Assembly (NCBI RefSeq): GCF_001425265.1
Contig: NZ_LMEC01000022.1
Coordinates: forward strand, 124,001 to 188,000
Direction of reading: 5' to 3'
Source: Massilia sp. Root418
GTDB taxonomy: Bacteria; Pseudomonadota; Gammaproteobacteria; Burkholderiales; Burkholderiaceae_D
DNA length: 64,000 nt
A program made the translations under genes and the position numbers. Position 1 is the first letter of the stretch. Each line of letters opens with the position of its first letter. The notes under the pieces were generated by a model that worked only from the letters and a program-made list of their open reading frames with translations, searched no databases and was not told the DNA's origin. Positions 54,671 to 62,827 of the stretch are shown one piece after another.

Positions 54671-55483
54671 TTAGGCGTTGCTGCCCAATTGCGGCGCAGC
54701 GTGCGGCGCGGCAAGCGAGGCGGCAGGCTTGCCGGACAGGCGCTTCAGGCGGTCCAGCGCGGACTCCCCGCCCGCCGCGCCGGGATTGCTGACGGATTTG
54801 CGGATCGCATCCAGCTCCGCTGCCTGGTCGATGGGACGCTGGCCGATGTCGGCCACGATCTTCATGCCGGCCGCTTCATTGCTGACCGCCTGCGCGCGGC
54901 GGGTGAGCGCGTTCAGTGCGCTGGAGTTGCCCTGCAGGCCTTTCAGGCCGTTGAGCTGCTCCTGGCGCTCGGCGCGCACCTGCTGCAGGTCGCGCTGGGC
55001 GTTGGCCTGCGCCAGTGCTTGCAGCGCCTTCTTGGCGGCGGCGTCGAAGTCGGCCAGCTGGTGCGACAGCGCGTCGACGATCTTCTGCAGCTCGTTCATG
55101 TACTCTTCGGCGTCGGCCTGTTCCTGGATTTCCTGCGGCAGGCGGGCCTTGTTAGACTCCAGCTCGTCGCAGAACAGGTTGATGGTGGCTTCCGAGATCC
55201 GGCCCGAAGCGAGGCGCTCGCCCAGCGTTTCGGCGGCCTTCTCGTCGTTGGCGATCAGTTCCTGCAGCTTGACCACGTCCGCATGCTCCTTCTCAAAGGA
55301 GGATCGGGCGGCGGCCAGCTTTTGCGCGGTGGCGCGCAAGGTGTCGGCCAGGCGGTCGCGGTCGGCCTCGGTCGCCGTTTCAGGGTCGAAATTGGCGATC
55401 GCTTCGGAAACGCGGTCGCCCAGGGCGCCAAAGTGTTTGGTGATCAGACGCGCGGTCAAAGCCCAGCCATTCGTGTTGCTCAT
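54671..55483 (-). CDS. PspA/IM30-like coiled-coil protein (YjfJ type)
   Basis: A 270-residue, almost wholly helical protein rich in Ala, Glu, Gln and Lys, with long coiled-coil segments (about 30-190) and no signal peptide. The next gene upstream is DUF2491 (YjfK); in E. coli yjfJ (PspA/IM30 family) and yjfK are adjacent, which supports the call. Sequence similarity to PspA itself is modest, so the assignment is tentative. Confidence 0.65.
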   Translation of the reverse strand: MSNTNGWALTARLITKHFGALGDRVSEAIANFDPETATEADRDRLADTLRATAQKLAAARSSFEKEHADVVKLQELIANDEKAAETLGERLASGRISEATINLFCDELESNKARLPQEIQEQADAEEYMNELQKIVDALSHQLADFDAAAKKALQALAQANAQRDLQQVRAERQEQLNGLKGLQGNSSALNALTRRAQAVSNEAAGMKIVADIGQRPIDQAAELDAIRKSVSNPGAAGGESALDRLKRLSGKPAASLAAPHAAPQLGSNA

Positions 55484-55536
55484 GTTGTTCTTCCTTTCAG
55501 TCTTTAGATGGAACTGCCCTGTGCGTGCCGCCGTCC

Positions 55537-56319
55537 TTACTGGATGACGACACGTTCCTGCTCAACCGGTATGCCAATGACAAAATCCACATGGATACCG
55601 CGTTTTCCTGCATCGCCGTTCACGCTGCGGACAATTTCCGTGGTGATCAGCAAAAATTCCTTGCCCGCGCCGTCCAGCTCGCGCACATAGGGCATCAAGT
55701 ACATTTCCTGCAGCAGGCCGCCCATGCCGCCGGCGTCGTCGATGCGGGTTTCGGTGCCGTTGAAGGGCGCCACGAAGGGCGCATCCGGATTGCCCGCGTC
55801 GCGCAGGTATTCCAGGCCTTCCTCGGCGCCGAAGGCCAGGTCAAGGTCGCGCTCGTCCAGTCCGTGGCCGCCCAGCTGCGCGCGCCACAGGGTGTAGCTG
55901 GCGTCGCCCAGGCCGTAGCCGGCTTCGCCGGTGTAGGCTTCCTGGTCCTCGGCGGTTTCCGGGATCACCCGCGCCAGCTGGGTGCAGTACAGGATCTCGG
56001 CCACCTGGCCGTGTTCGTTCACATACACTTGCAGGAACTTCTCGTCGTCGGCGTCGTCGCCCTTGTCCAGGTAATAGCGGTACAGCTTGCCGGACAGGTT
56101 GAGCTTGATGCGCGACACGGCCAGGATGCGGGTGTCGCTGCCGTTCGGCATGCGGATCAGCGAACCGGCGGCGCTGGCGCGCAGCAACGGCGATTGCTGC
56201 AGGTTCACCAAGCTGCCGATGCGCGCGCCCAGCGGCAATTCCTGGTCCGCCGGCGCTTCGGCCATGCCGCGCTTGGTGGCGGCGCCGCGCACATAATCCA
56301 CTGCATCTTTCCAACCCAT
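55537..56319 (-). CDS. DUF2491 family protein (YjfK type)
   Basis: A 260-residue cytoplasmic protein of the DUF2491/YjfK family: LPLGARIGSLVNLQQSPLLRA near residues 29-49, FLQVYVNEHGQVAEILYCTQL and the acidic YLRDAGNPDAPFVAPFNGTETRIDD region. Function unknown. It starts 1 base after the stop of the upstream repeat-containing gene and is followed by the YjfJ-like gene, so the three form an operon. Confidence 0.85.
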   Translation of the reverse strand: MGWKDAVDYVRGAATKRGMAEAPADQELPLGARIGSLVNLQQSPLLRASAAGSLIRMPNGSDTRILAVSRIKLNLSGKLYRYYLDKGDDADDEKFLQVYVNEHGQVAEILYCTQLARVIPETAEDQEAYTGEAGYGLGDASYTLWRAQLGGHGLDERDLDLAFGAEEGLEYLRDAGNPDAPFVAPFNGTETRIDDAGGMGGLLQEMYLMPYVRELDGAGKEFLLITTEIVRSVNGDAGKRGIHVDFVIGIPVEQERVVIQ

Positions 56320-56320
56320 C

Positions 56321-57214
56321 TCAATCTCCCAAAGTGTAGTTGCGGCCGGCTTTCGGCTTCATCAGACGGCCGCGCAGCAGGCGCCAGCCGAGGTATCCCA
56401 GGCCCAGCACCATGGCCCAGCCGAACCAGCCCAGGCCGCCGGACTGCTTGCGCGCCGGCTCGGCTTGCGCCGCATCCATGCCGGCCGTGGTACCGGCGGC
56501 GGATGTACCCACCTGCGTGCCGGCGGCGGAAGCGCCGGCCGCGGCCGGGTCCACCGGGCCCAGCGAGCCGATGTCGGCCGGCACATTGCTCGGCACCGGG
56601 GCCTGGGCCGGGGCGCGGTTGGCGTGGGCCGGGGCGCTCAGGATGGAGCCCAGCACCGCGCCGGCCGCTGCGGCGCCGGCGGTGGCCAGGCGGCCGTTGC
56701 GGTCGTAACCCCGGCTGTCGTAACCGCGGTTGTCGTAGCCGCTGCGGTCGTAGCCCCGGTTGTCATAGCCGCGCTGGTCATACTGCGGCGCCTGCTGGCC
56801 GTACTGCGGGCCCTGCTGCGGCTGGCGCGGCATCACCGGGTCCAGCGGCGGCAGGGTGCGCTGCTGCGCTTCGCGGGCGGCGCGCCGGCTGTCCATGGTG
56901 CGCAGCGCGTTTTCCTCGGCCTGGCGGCGCGTCATGTCCTGCGACATGGCGGACTGGTTGCGCGTGCCGGCCGCGCTGTCCGGGGCCCGGCGCGCCGAGC
57001 CGAAGGAGCCGAACGACGTGTTGCCGCCGCGGCTGGCCGCGCTGTCGTTGCTGCTTTTAGAAGGGTTACTTCTTGCAGCGCTGCTCTTTTGCGACGAGAA
57101 TCCGCTCTTGAACGAACCGGAGCTCTTGGCCGGGCGCGTATCGGCATACGCGCCGTTCATGGCCAGCGTCATCGACAAAACCAGCGCTATCGTAGTGCGG
57201 AGAGACTTCTTCAT
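56321..57214 (-). CDS. Exported/membrane protein with GYDxR repeats, unknown function
   Basis: A 297-residue protein with a signal peptide (TIALVLSMTLAMNGAYA), a Ser/Arg/Asn-rich region, five GYD(N/R/S)xG-type pentapeptide repeats near residues 145-173, a Gly/Ala stretch, and a C-terminal membrane helix (GLGWFGWAMVLGLGYLGWRLL) followed by a basic tail. The ATG at 57214 is preceded by GAGG. Linked to DUF2491 and the YjfJ-like gene. I do not recognise its family. Confidence 0.75.
   Translation of the reverse strand: MKKSLRTTIALVLSMTLAMNGAYADTRPAKSSGSFKSGFSSQKSSAARSNPSKSSNDSAASRGGNTSFGSFGSARRAPDSAAGTRNQSAMSQDMTRRQAEENALRTMDSRRAAREAQQRTLPPLDPVMPRQPQQGPQYGQQAPQYDQRGYDNRGYDRSGYDNRGYDSRGYDRNGRLATAGAAAAGAVLGSILSAPAHANRAPAQAPVPSNVPADIGSLGPVDPAAAGASAAGTQVGTSAAGTTAGMDAAQAEPARKQSGGLGWFGWAMVLGLGYLGWRLLRGRLMKPKAGRNYTLGD
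56696..56785 (-). repeat. 15-bp coding tandem repeats (GYDxR)
   Basis: About six 15-bp units such as GGTTGTCGTAGCC-like steps on the plus strand encode repeated RGYDN/RGYDR/SGYDN pentapeptides. Copy number could vary between strains. Confidence 0.75.
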
Positions 57215-57296
57215 TGCCCCAACCTCAAAGTTGAATGAATAACAGCATAATGTCCGTGCCTGACAAATGCATCGGTAAAAAAGGACCTGCTTCACC

Positions 57297-57782
57297 ATGA
57301 CCCGCAAATACTCTGATATGAATCAACACGACGCGCTCTATACCGTGGCACGGGCGTATCCCGGCGGAATAGAGGCATTGTCGCAATGCATGGGTATTTC
57401 CGTGAACGTATTACGTAACAAATTGTCACCCACGATTGCCTCGCACTATCCCTCGTTCGAGGAGGTGTCGGCCATCATAGAACTGTGCCAGAAAGCGGGG
57501 GTGAAGGACGCGCTGCTGCCCCTGCACGCCCTGCTGACCCGGCACGGCATGGCCGCCTTCGTGGTGCCGCTGCCGGAGCAGGTGGCGAAGGATGACCTGT
57601 CGCAAACCGTGTGCCGGGTGATGAGCCAGGTGGGCGACGTGGCGGAAGCCGTTTCACAATCTTTACTTGATGGCAAGATTACACCATCCGAGGCCGATCT
57701 CATAGAGCGCGAGTTCCACGACGCGCTGTCGGCGCTGGGCGAATGGCGGGCACGCATCCGCAACCTGGCGGGCAGCAAATAA
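57297..57782 (+). CDS. Phage CII-like regulatory protein
   Basis: A 161-residue protein resembling the phage CP76/CII-type regulatory family: DALYTVARAYPGGIEALSQCMGISVNVLRNKLSPT (helix-turn-helix-like, residues 10-50), SFEEVSAIIELCQKAG, and a helical C-terminus. Such proteins occur alone in many betaproteobacterial chromosomes; there are no other phage genes here. The start could be 57297 (AAGGAC upstream) or the ATG at 57318. Divergent from the GYD-repeat gene. Confidence 0.8.
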   Translation: MTRKYSDMNQHDALYTVARAYPGGIEALSQCMGISVNVLRNKLSPTIASHYPSFEEVSAIIELCQKAGVKDALLPLHALLTRHGMAAFVVPLPEQVAKDDLSQTVCRVMSQVGDVAEAVSQSLLDGKITPSEADLIEREFHDALSALGEWRARIRNLAGSK

Positions 57783-57790
57783 CGCAGGCG

Positions 57791-57820
57791 AAAAAAAGAG
57801 CCGACTGGGAGGGCCGGCTC
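57791..57820 (-). terminator. Rho-independent terminator between convergent genes
   Basis: On the minus strand GAGCCG and CGGCTC form a stem followed directly by seven T's, a good terminator for the FecR/DUF6600 gene. It starts 9 bases after the stop of the CII-like gene and may stop that transcript too. A second, AT-rich inverted repeat (CTATTTTT at 57827, AAAAATAG at 57848) and a third GGCTCC/GGAGCC hairpin near 57873-57898 follow. Confidence 0.75.
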
Positions 57821-57984
57821 AAAGAACTATTTTTAATTGGGAAAAGAAAAAATAGTCGGGAACTTTTGACTGGCTCCACTTTATGAAAAGCGGAGCCGGC
57901 CTGCCATCGGAATGTGACGAACTGCATAATTCGCGGGCTGGACGTGCGAAATTCCGGCCTGAAATGCAGAGTTCCCGCTATGGA

Positions 57985-59991
57985 TCAGCGCTCCTTGCTG
58001 CGTTCCTCACGCTGGCGGCGGCCGCCACCTTCTTCGCGCTGCTGCTGCTGCTGCGGCGGCGGCGCCTGCATCTGTGGCCGGGGCGCTGGCTGCGCTTGCG
58101 GCGGCGGGGCCTGGTGCTGGGGCGGGGCCTGGTGCTGCGGTTGCGGTTGCGGTTGCGGTTGCGGCTGTGGCTGCGCCTGCGGCGGCGGGGCGCGGAAGGC
58201 CGGCGCTTCCCGGGCCTCCCGATGCTCGCGCTGCACCCGTTCGCGCTGCTCCCGTCCGCGCTGCTCGGCGCCTTCATCGCGCTGGCGGAACTGCGCGCCG
58301 GGCTGCGGCGCGGCTTGCGCCGGCTGCGCGAAGGGATGCTGGGCCGGCGGCTGCGGCACCGCTTGCTGCGGCTGCGGCTGCGGCTGCGGCTGCGGTTGTG
58401 GTTGCGGCTGGATCGCCTGGCGGTTCCAGCGCTGGCCCGCTTCGCGGCGCTCGCGTTCATCGTTCTGGTCCCGTTCGCGCAGCAGGCGGGAACGGCGCTC
58501 GTCGTCTCCGTTGCGGCCGTCGGCCTGCGGACGCTGGGTGGCCAGCGGCGCGGCAGGTGCGGCAGCTGCCGGCTGGGCGAACGGCGTGGCAGGCGCTTGC
58601 ATCGGCACCCGGTTCACACTGTCGCGATTATCCCGGGTCAGACCCTGGCTGATGCTGTTCCTGGGCTGGCGCTCGAAGCCGTCGCCCCGGTCGCGCCGGG
58701 TTTCGATGACGCGGCCGGGCGTCACCGCGCCGGGCGACATGCGCGTGAGCGGCAGCGGCGCGGTGGACAGCGGCACGTTGCGTGCGTCGTTCGGCGCCAG
58801 CGATAGGCGCGGCGCCTTGCCGACGTTGACGGTGCGGCGGGCGTCGAACTGTTCGCGCGGCAAGACGGTCACGCCCTCGCGGCGCACTTCGCGCTGCGGC
58901 TTCCAGCGCACGCTGTTCTGGTGGTTCCAGCCGACGCGGCGCTCATAGTCCGCCGACACCCGGTAGTAGGGCACGAAGCGGTCGCGCGGCGTGAGCGGAT
59001 ACCAGCCGATGCCGGGGCCGTTGTAGCGGTTGGCGAACGCAACGCTCCAGTTGCTGCCGCCCACCCAGCCCACCAGCGCCGGCGCCCACACCGGGCGCGA
59101 GCTGAAACGGCCCGGCGCCCAGTACCAGCGCGTGTCCAACATCACCCAGCGGCCGTAGTGCGAAGGAGCGTAGCCCCACGGCGCGTCGTCCACCCAGGTC
59201 CAGCCCCACGGGTCCAGCCAGGTCCAGCGGCCGTCGCGGTAGGGCGCCCAGCCCAGCGGCACCGAGCGGGGCGACCACAGCGGGCCGTATTCGTCGCTTT
59301 CGCGCCAGCTGCCGTACTGGTCCAGCTCTTCGTAGCCCGTGACGTCGGCCGTGACGTAGCGCAGCGACTGGGAGTTTTCGTCGCGCTTGTCGCGCGCAAT
59401 CACCCAGTCGTCGAAACGGTCGCGTTGCGCCTGGCCGGTGCTGATCCGGTCGCCCTGCACCACGGCGCGCTTGCCGGCGCGCAGGGTCAGGGCGGTGCCG
59501 CCGCCGTCCACGCTGGCCGCGCCCAGCAGCACGGACACCACGCTGGTGTCCGGCTGGCGCTCGCTGTCCACCCGCACCAGGCCCGGTTCCAGCAGGGTGA
59601 CGCGGGCTTGCGGCGTGCTCAGTTCGAAGTCGTCCAGCATTTCGCCGCTGCGCAGGCGCACGCTGGCGCTGCCGTAGTTCAGGCGCAGGCGCAGGCTGTT
59701 GTCGTCCAGCGATTCCACTTCCAGGCTGGAGTCGCCGTCCAGGCGGATGGCAGCCGAGCCGATGCGGAATTCCAGCCGCGAGCCGGGCGCGGCGGTGATG
59801 CGGGTGCCGCTGGCCACCGGCCAGTTCAGCAGGCTGCCGCTGGCTTCCTCGCCGTCGGCCTCGACCGTGACCTGGCCCTCGGCGCTGGAAATGCGGCCGA
59901 CGCGCGCAGGCGGATCGTCGTCGGCCAGCGCCAGCGTGCTGGCGGCGACCAGCGCGGTCAACAGGATCAAATGTGCAAGTTTGCGGCCCAT
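57985..59991 (-). CDS. FecR-domain/DUF6600 exported protein with Pro-Gln repeats
   Basis: A 668-residue protein: signal peptide (LILLTALVAASTLALA), FecR domain (about 28-175; GRISSAEGQVTV, FELSTPQARVTLLEPGLVRV), then a Trp/Tyr-rich DUF6600 region (about 225-345; PLGWAPYRDGRWTWLDPWGW, YGRWVMLDTRWYWAPG), then a basic/Pro/Gln-rich tail to the end with two runs of alternating Pro-Gln and many Arg/Glu. The tail is low complexity and probably disordered. Family function is unknown; surface or envelope location likely. Confidence 0.85.
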   Translation of the reverse strand: MGRKLAHLILLTALVAASTLALADDDPPARVGRISSAEGQVTVEADGEEASGSLLNWPVASGTRITAAPGSRLEFRIGSAAIRLDGDSSLEVESLDDNSLRLRLNYGSASVRLRSGEMLDDFELSTPQARVTLLEPGLVRVDSERQPDTSVVSVLLGAASVDGGGTALTLRAGKRAVVQGDRISTGQAQRDRFDDWVIARDKRDENSQSLRYVTADVTGYEELDQYGSWRESDEYGPLWSPRSVPLGWAPYRDGRWTWLDPWGWTWVDDAPWGYAPSHYGRWVMLDTRWYWAPGRFSSRPVWAPALVGWVGGSNWSVAFANRYNGPGIGWYPLTPRDRFVPYYRVSADYERRVGWNHQNSVRWKPQREVRREGVTVLPREQFDARRTVNVGKAPRLSLAPNDARNVPLSTAPLPLTRMSPGAVTPGRVIETRRDRGDGFERQPRNSISQGLTRDNRDSVNRVPMQAPATPFAQPAAAAPAAPLATQRPQADGRNGDDERRSRLLRERDQNDERERREAGQRWNRQAIQPQPQPQPQPQPQPQQAVPQPPAQHPFAQPAQAAPQPGAQFRQRDEGAEQRGREQRERVQREHREAREAPAFRAPPPQAQPQPQPQPQPQPQHQAPPQHQAPPPQAQPAPRPQMQAPPPQQQQQREEGGGRRQREERSKER
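58130..58411 (-). repeat. Pro-Gln coding microsatellites
   Basis: Two tracts of 6-bp repeats (GGTTGC/GGCTGC on the plus strand), at about 58130-58185 and 58368-58411, encode alternating Pro-Gln in the tail of the FecR/DUF6600 protein. Confidence 0.75.
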
Positions 59992-60106
59992 GGCGGCACT
60001 CCAGTGTGAGATAGGACTATTTAACGCCGCATTTGCGTTTCAGGCGATGGCGGTTACAAATCTTTTCACATAGTAGAACGCAGCGCTCGGACGCGACCAG
60101 GCGCGA

Positions 60107-60751
60107 TCAGGCGTGCGCGCCGCCGCGCTTGACGAAGAACAGGGCCGCGCCCACCGCCATCAGCAGCCCGCCGAACACGCGGTTCTGGCGCTTGACGGCG
60201 CGCGCGTCGCGGAAAAAGCGCTGCATGGAAGCGGCCAGGAAGGCGTAGCTGTGCATGACCACCAGGTCGATGGTGCACATGGTGGCGGCCAGGATCAGCA
60301 GTTGCGGCAGCAAGGGGTGGTCCTGGGCGATGAACTGCGGCAGCACGGCCACCATGAAAATGATGCCCTTGGGATTGGTGGCATTGGTGAGGAAGCCGGT
60401 CAGCACGCGCTTTTGCAGCGAGGGCAGTTCGGCCTTGGCCACGGCCGCGCCGGCCGGCGCCGCCTGCACCCTGGCGCGCCACTGGCTCAAGCCCAGCCAG
60501 ATCAGGTACAGCGCGCCCACGGTTTTCACCACGTTGAAGGCCAGTTCCGACGCCAGCAGCAGCGAGCCGACGCCGGCGCCGGCAATGGCCAGCACCAGCA
60601 GCAGGCCGGCCTGCAGGCCCAGGATGGTGCCGCTGGCCTTGCGCACGCCGTAGGACAGGCCGTGCGACATGGACAGCACCGCGCCGGAACCGGGCGAGAC
60701 GGCAATGATGGACGCGGCGATAACAAAAGTGATCCAGGTGCTGAAGGCCAT
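60107..60751 (-). CDS. LysE-family exporter
   Basis: A 214-residue, six-helix transporter of the LysE/RhtB family, exporting amino acids or related compounds. The N-terminal signature ITFVIAASIIAVSPGSGAVLSMSHGLSYGVR and FLTNATNPKGIIFMVAVLPQF are typical. The ATG at 60751 follows GGAACT. Substrate unknown; stands alone. Confidence 0.92.
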   Translation of the reverse strand: MAFSTWITFVIAASIIAVSPGSGAVLSMSHGLSYGVRKASGTILGLQAGLLLVLAIAGAGVGSLLLASELAFNVVKTVGALYLIWLGLSQWRARVQAAPAGAAVAKAELPSLQKRVLTGFLTNATNPKGIIFMVAVLPQFIAQDHPLLPQLLILAATMCTIDLVVMHSYAFLAASMQRFFRDARAVKRQNRVFGGLLMAVGAALFFVKRGGAHA

Positions 60752-60936
60752 GCTGAGTTCCAGGGCGTGTTTTTTGAGCGGCCATTGTAGCGCGGGCGGC
60801 ACGCGCCTGCGTGAACACTTGCTTGGCGACAGTTGCTTATGATGTAAGATTAGCGCTGCATCCACTTCTTCTCCCCGCACCATGAAAAAACACGCCTCCG
60901 CCCCCCTGTCCGCCGCTGTCCGGGGAGGCCGCTGAG

Positions 60937-61884
60937 ATGGCCGGCACCAGTCTGCTGGCCCTGATCGACGACATCACGACCATCCTTGATGACGTGGCCG
61001 CCATGAGCAAAGTCGCCGCCAAGAAAACCGCCGGCGTGCTGGGCGACGACCTGGCCCTGAACGCCCAGCAAGTGGCGGGCGTGAATGCCGACCGCGAGCT
61101 GCCGGTGGTGTGGGCGGTGGCGCTCGGTTCCATGAAGAACAAGGCCATTCTGGTGCCGGCCGCGCTGGCCATCAGCGCCTTCGCGCCCTGGGCCATCACG
61201 CCCTTGCTGATGCTGGGCGGCGCCTACCTGTGCTTCGAGGGCTTCGAGAAGATCGCCCACAAATACCTGCACAGCGAGCATGAGGACGAGCAGCACCATG
61301 CCGAGCTGGCGGCCGCCGTGGCCGATCCCTCGGTGGACATGGTGGCGCTGGAAAAGGACAAGATCAAGGGCGCCATCCGCACCGACTTCATCCTGTCGGC
61401 CGAGATCATCGTGATCGCGCTGGGCACGGTGGCCGGCGCGCCGTTCTCGCAGCAGGTGGCGGTGCTGGCCGGCATTGCCGTAGCCATGACGGTGGGCGTG
61501 TACGGTATCGTGGCGGCCATCGTCAAGATGGACGACGCCGGCCTGTACCTGGCGCAGCGCCCCGGCGCCGGCGCCTTCACCCAGGGACTGGGCCGCTTCC
61601 TGCTGGCGGCGGCGCCCAAGCTGATGAAATTCCTGTCGGTGGCCGGCACGCTGGCCATGTTCATGGTGGGCGGCGGCATCCTGACGCACGGCATCCCCGC
61701 CGCGCACGACGTGATCCACCACGCGGCCGAGTTCATGGGCTCCCTGCCCGGCGCGGGCGCCGTGCTGCAGGCGGTCACGCCCTCCCTGCTGGACGCCGTG
61801 GCCGGGGTGATCGCCGGCGCGCTGGTGCTGGTGGGGGTGACGGCGGCAGGCCGTTTCTTGCGCTTATTCAAACGCTCGCACTGA
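60937..61884 (+). CDS. DUF808 family membrane protein (YedI)
   Basis: A 315-residue membrane protein of the DUF808/YedI family: [43 protein letters not shown] N-terminus, then [24 protein letters not shown] and several helices, with an acidic/His-rich loop ([13 protein letters not shown]) near residue 110-125. Function unknown. Confidence 0.92.
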   Translation: MAGTSLLALIDDITTILDDVAAMSKVAAKKTAGVLGDDLALNAQQVAGVNADRELPVVWAVALGSMKNKAILVPAALAISAFAPWAITPLLMLGGAYLCFEGFEKIAHKYLHSEHEDEQHHAELAAAVADPSVDMVALEKDKIKGAIRTDFILSAEIIVIALGTVAGAPFSQQVAVLAGIAVAMTVGVYGIVAAIVKMDDAGLYLAQRPGAGAFTQGLGRFLLAAAPKLMKFLSVAGTLAMFMVGGGILTHGIPAAHDVIHHAAEFMGSLPGAGAVLQAVTPSLLDAVAGVIAGALVLVGVTAAGRFLRLFKRSH

Positions 61885-61944
61885 TTATTCTGGTTTGATA
61901 GCAATTCGGGCGCCGGCCGGCGCCCGGCCACACTTGGAGAGAGC

Positions 61945-62370
61945 ATGAACAAGATCACGCCGCAACGCCCCACCGCCGCCTTCGTGGGCGCCTCGTGGGC
62001 AGCCCTGCTGGTGGGCGCCGTCACCTATCTGGCCGGACTGTGGAACGCCACCATGCAGCTCAACGAGAAGGGCTATTACTTCACGCTGCTGGCCTACGGC
62101 CTGTTTGCCGCCGTGTCGCTGCAAAAGTCGGTGCGCGACCGCATGGAAGGGATCGCGGTCACCAATATGTATTTCGCGCTGTGCTGGATGTCGCTGCTGC
62201 TGGCCTTGCTGCTGCTGTCGGTGGGCCTGTGGAACGCCACCCTGGCGCCCAGCGAAAAGGGCTTTTATGCCATGTCGTTCGTGCTGAGCCTGTTTGCCGC
62301 CGTGGCAGTGCAGAAGAACGTGCGCGACAACACCGGCAACAAGGAAGCGCCGCAGTCCGGCGAGGCCTGA
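61945..62370 (+). CDS. YiaA/YiaB family inner-membrane protein
   Basis: A 141-residue, four-helix protein made of two similar halves, each with GLWNAT(M/L)...[29 protein letters not shown] sequence, the YiaA/YiaB pattern. Function unknown. TTGGAGAGAG upstream is the ribosome site; probably co-transcribed with the DUF808 gene. Confidence 0.92.
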   Translation: MNKITPQRPTAAFVGASWAALLVGAVTYLAGLWNATMQLNEKGYYFTLLAYGLFAAVSLQKSVRDRMEGIAVTNMYFALCWMSLLLALLLLSVGLWNATLAPSEKGFYAMSFVLSLFAAVAVQKNVRDNTGNKEAPQSGEA

Positions 62371-62383
62371 ACGCGCCCTGCGG

Positions 62384-62737
62384 CTAGCCGGCGGCTTGCG
62401 CGGCCGGCTTTGCTTTCTTCTTCTTCCGCGCCGGCAGCGGCAGTGCCGCCGCCGTGCGCCGCGCCAGTTCCGTGAGCCATTCACGGTCGTCCCAGCACTC
62501 CCCCGGTATCAGAAACCACGGCTTGGCCTGCGGGTAGGGCTGCGCCTCGCGCGGCTCGCCTATCCAGGCGCGGCTGGCCGCCACCGGCTTGACGAAGAGC
62601 TGGTCGTCGCACACCAGCGCGAACATCTTGCCGTCGCAATAGATGGCGTACTCGCCGAACATTTTTCGCGCGGCCAGCGCCCCCGCCCCCGCCATCTGGT
62701 CCACCAAAAAATCCACCGTGCCCTGTTGCGATGCCAT
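62384..62737 (-). CDS. TfoX N-terminal domain protein
   Basis: A 117-residue protein with the TfoX/Sxy N-terminal domain (ARKMFGEYAIYCDGKMFALVCDDQLFVK) and a basic tail (KKKKAKP). Unlike TfoX competence regulators it lacks the C-terminal domain. Role unknown. Confidence 0.9.
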   Translation of the reverse strand: MASQQGTVDFLVDQMAGAGALAARKMFGEYAIYCDGKMFALVCDDQLFVKPVAASRAWIGEPREAQPYPQAKPWFLIPGECWDDREWLTELARRTAAALPLPARKKKKAKPAAQAAG

Positions 62738-62827
62738 TGCCGCCTCCTTTTTCTTTCGCTATCCTAGCCTACGCCTGAACTTTTTTCCCGCGCGCCGGTC
62801 ACACCCTGGGAGCGCAAGGAGACGACG

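Noticed and set aside
57297-57782. Prophage signalled by a CII-like gene
   Set aside because: No other phage gene, integrase or att repeat lies within 10 kb; single CII-like genes are common in betaproteobacterial chromosomes.
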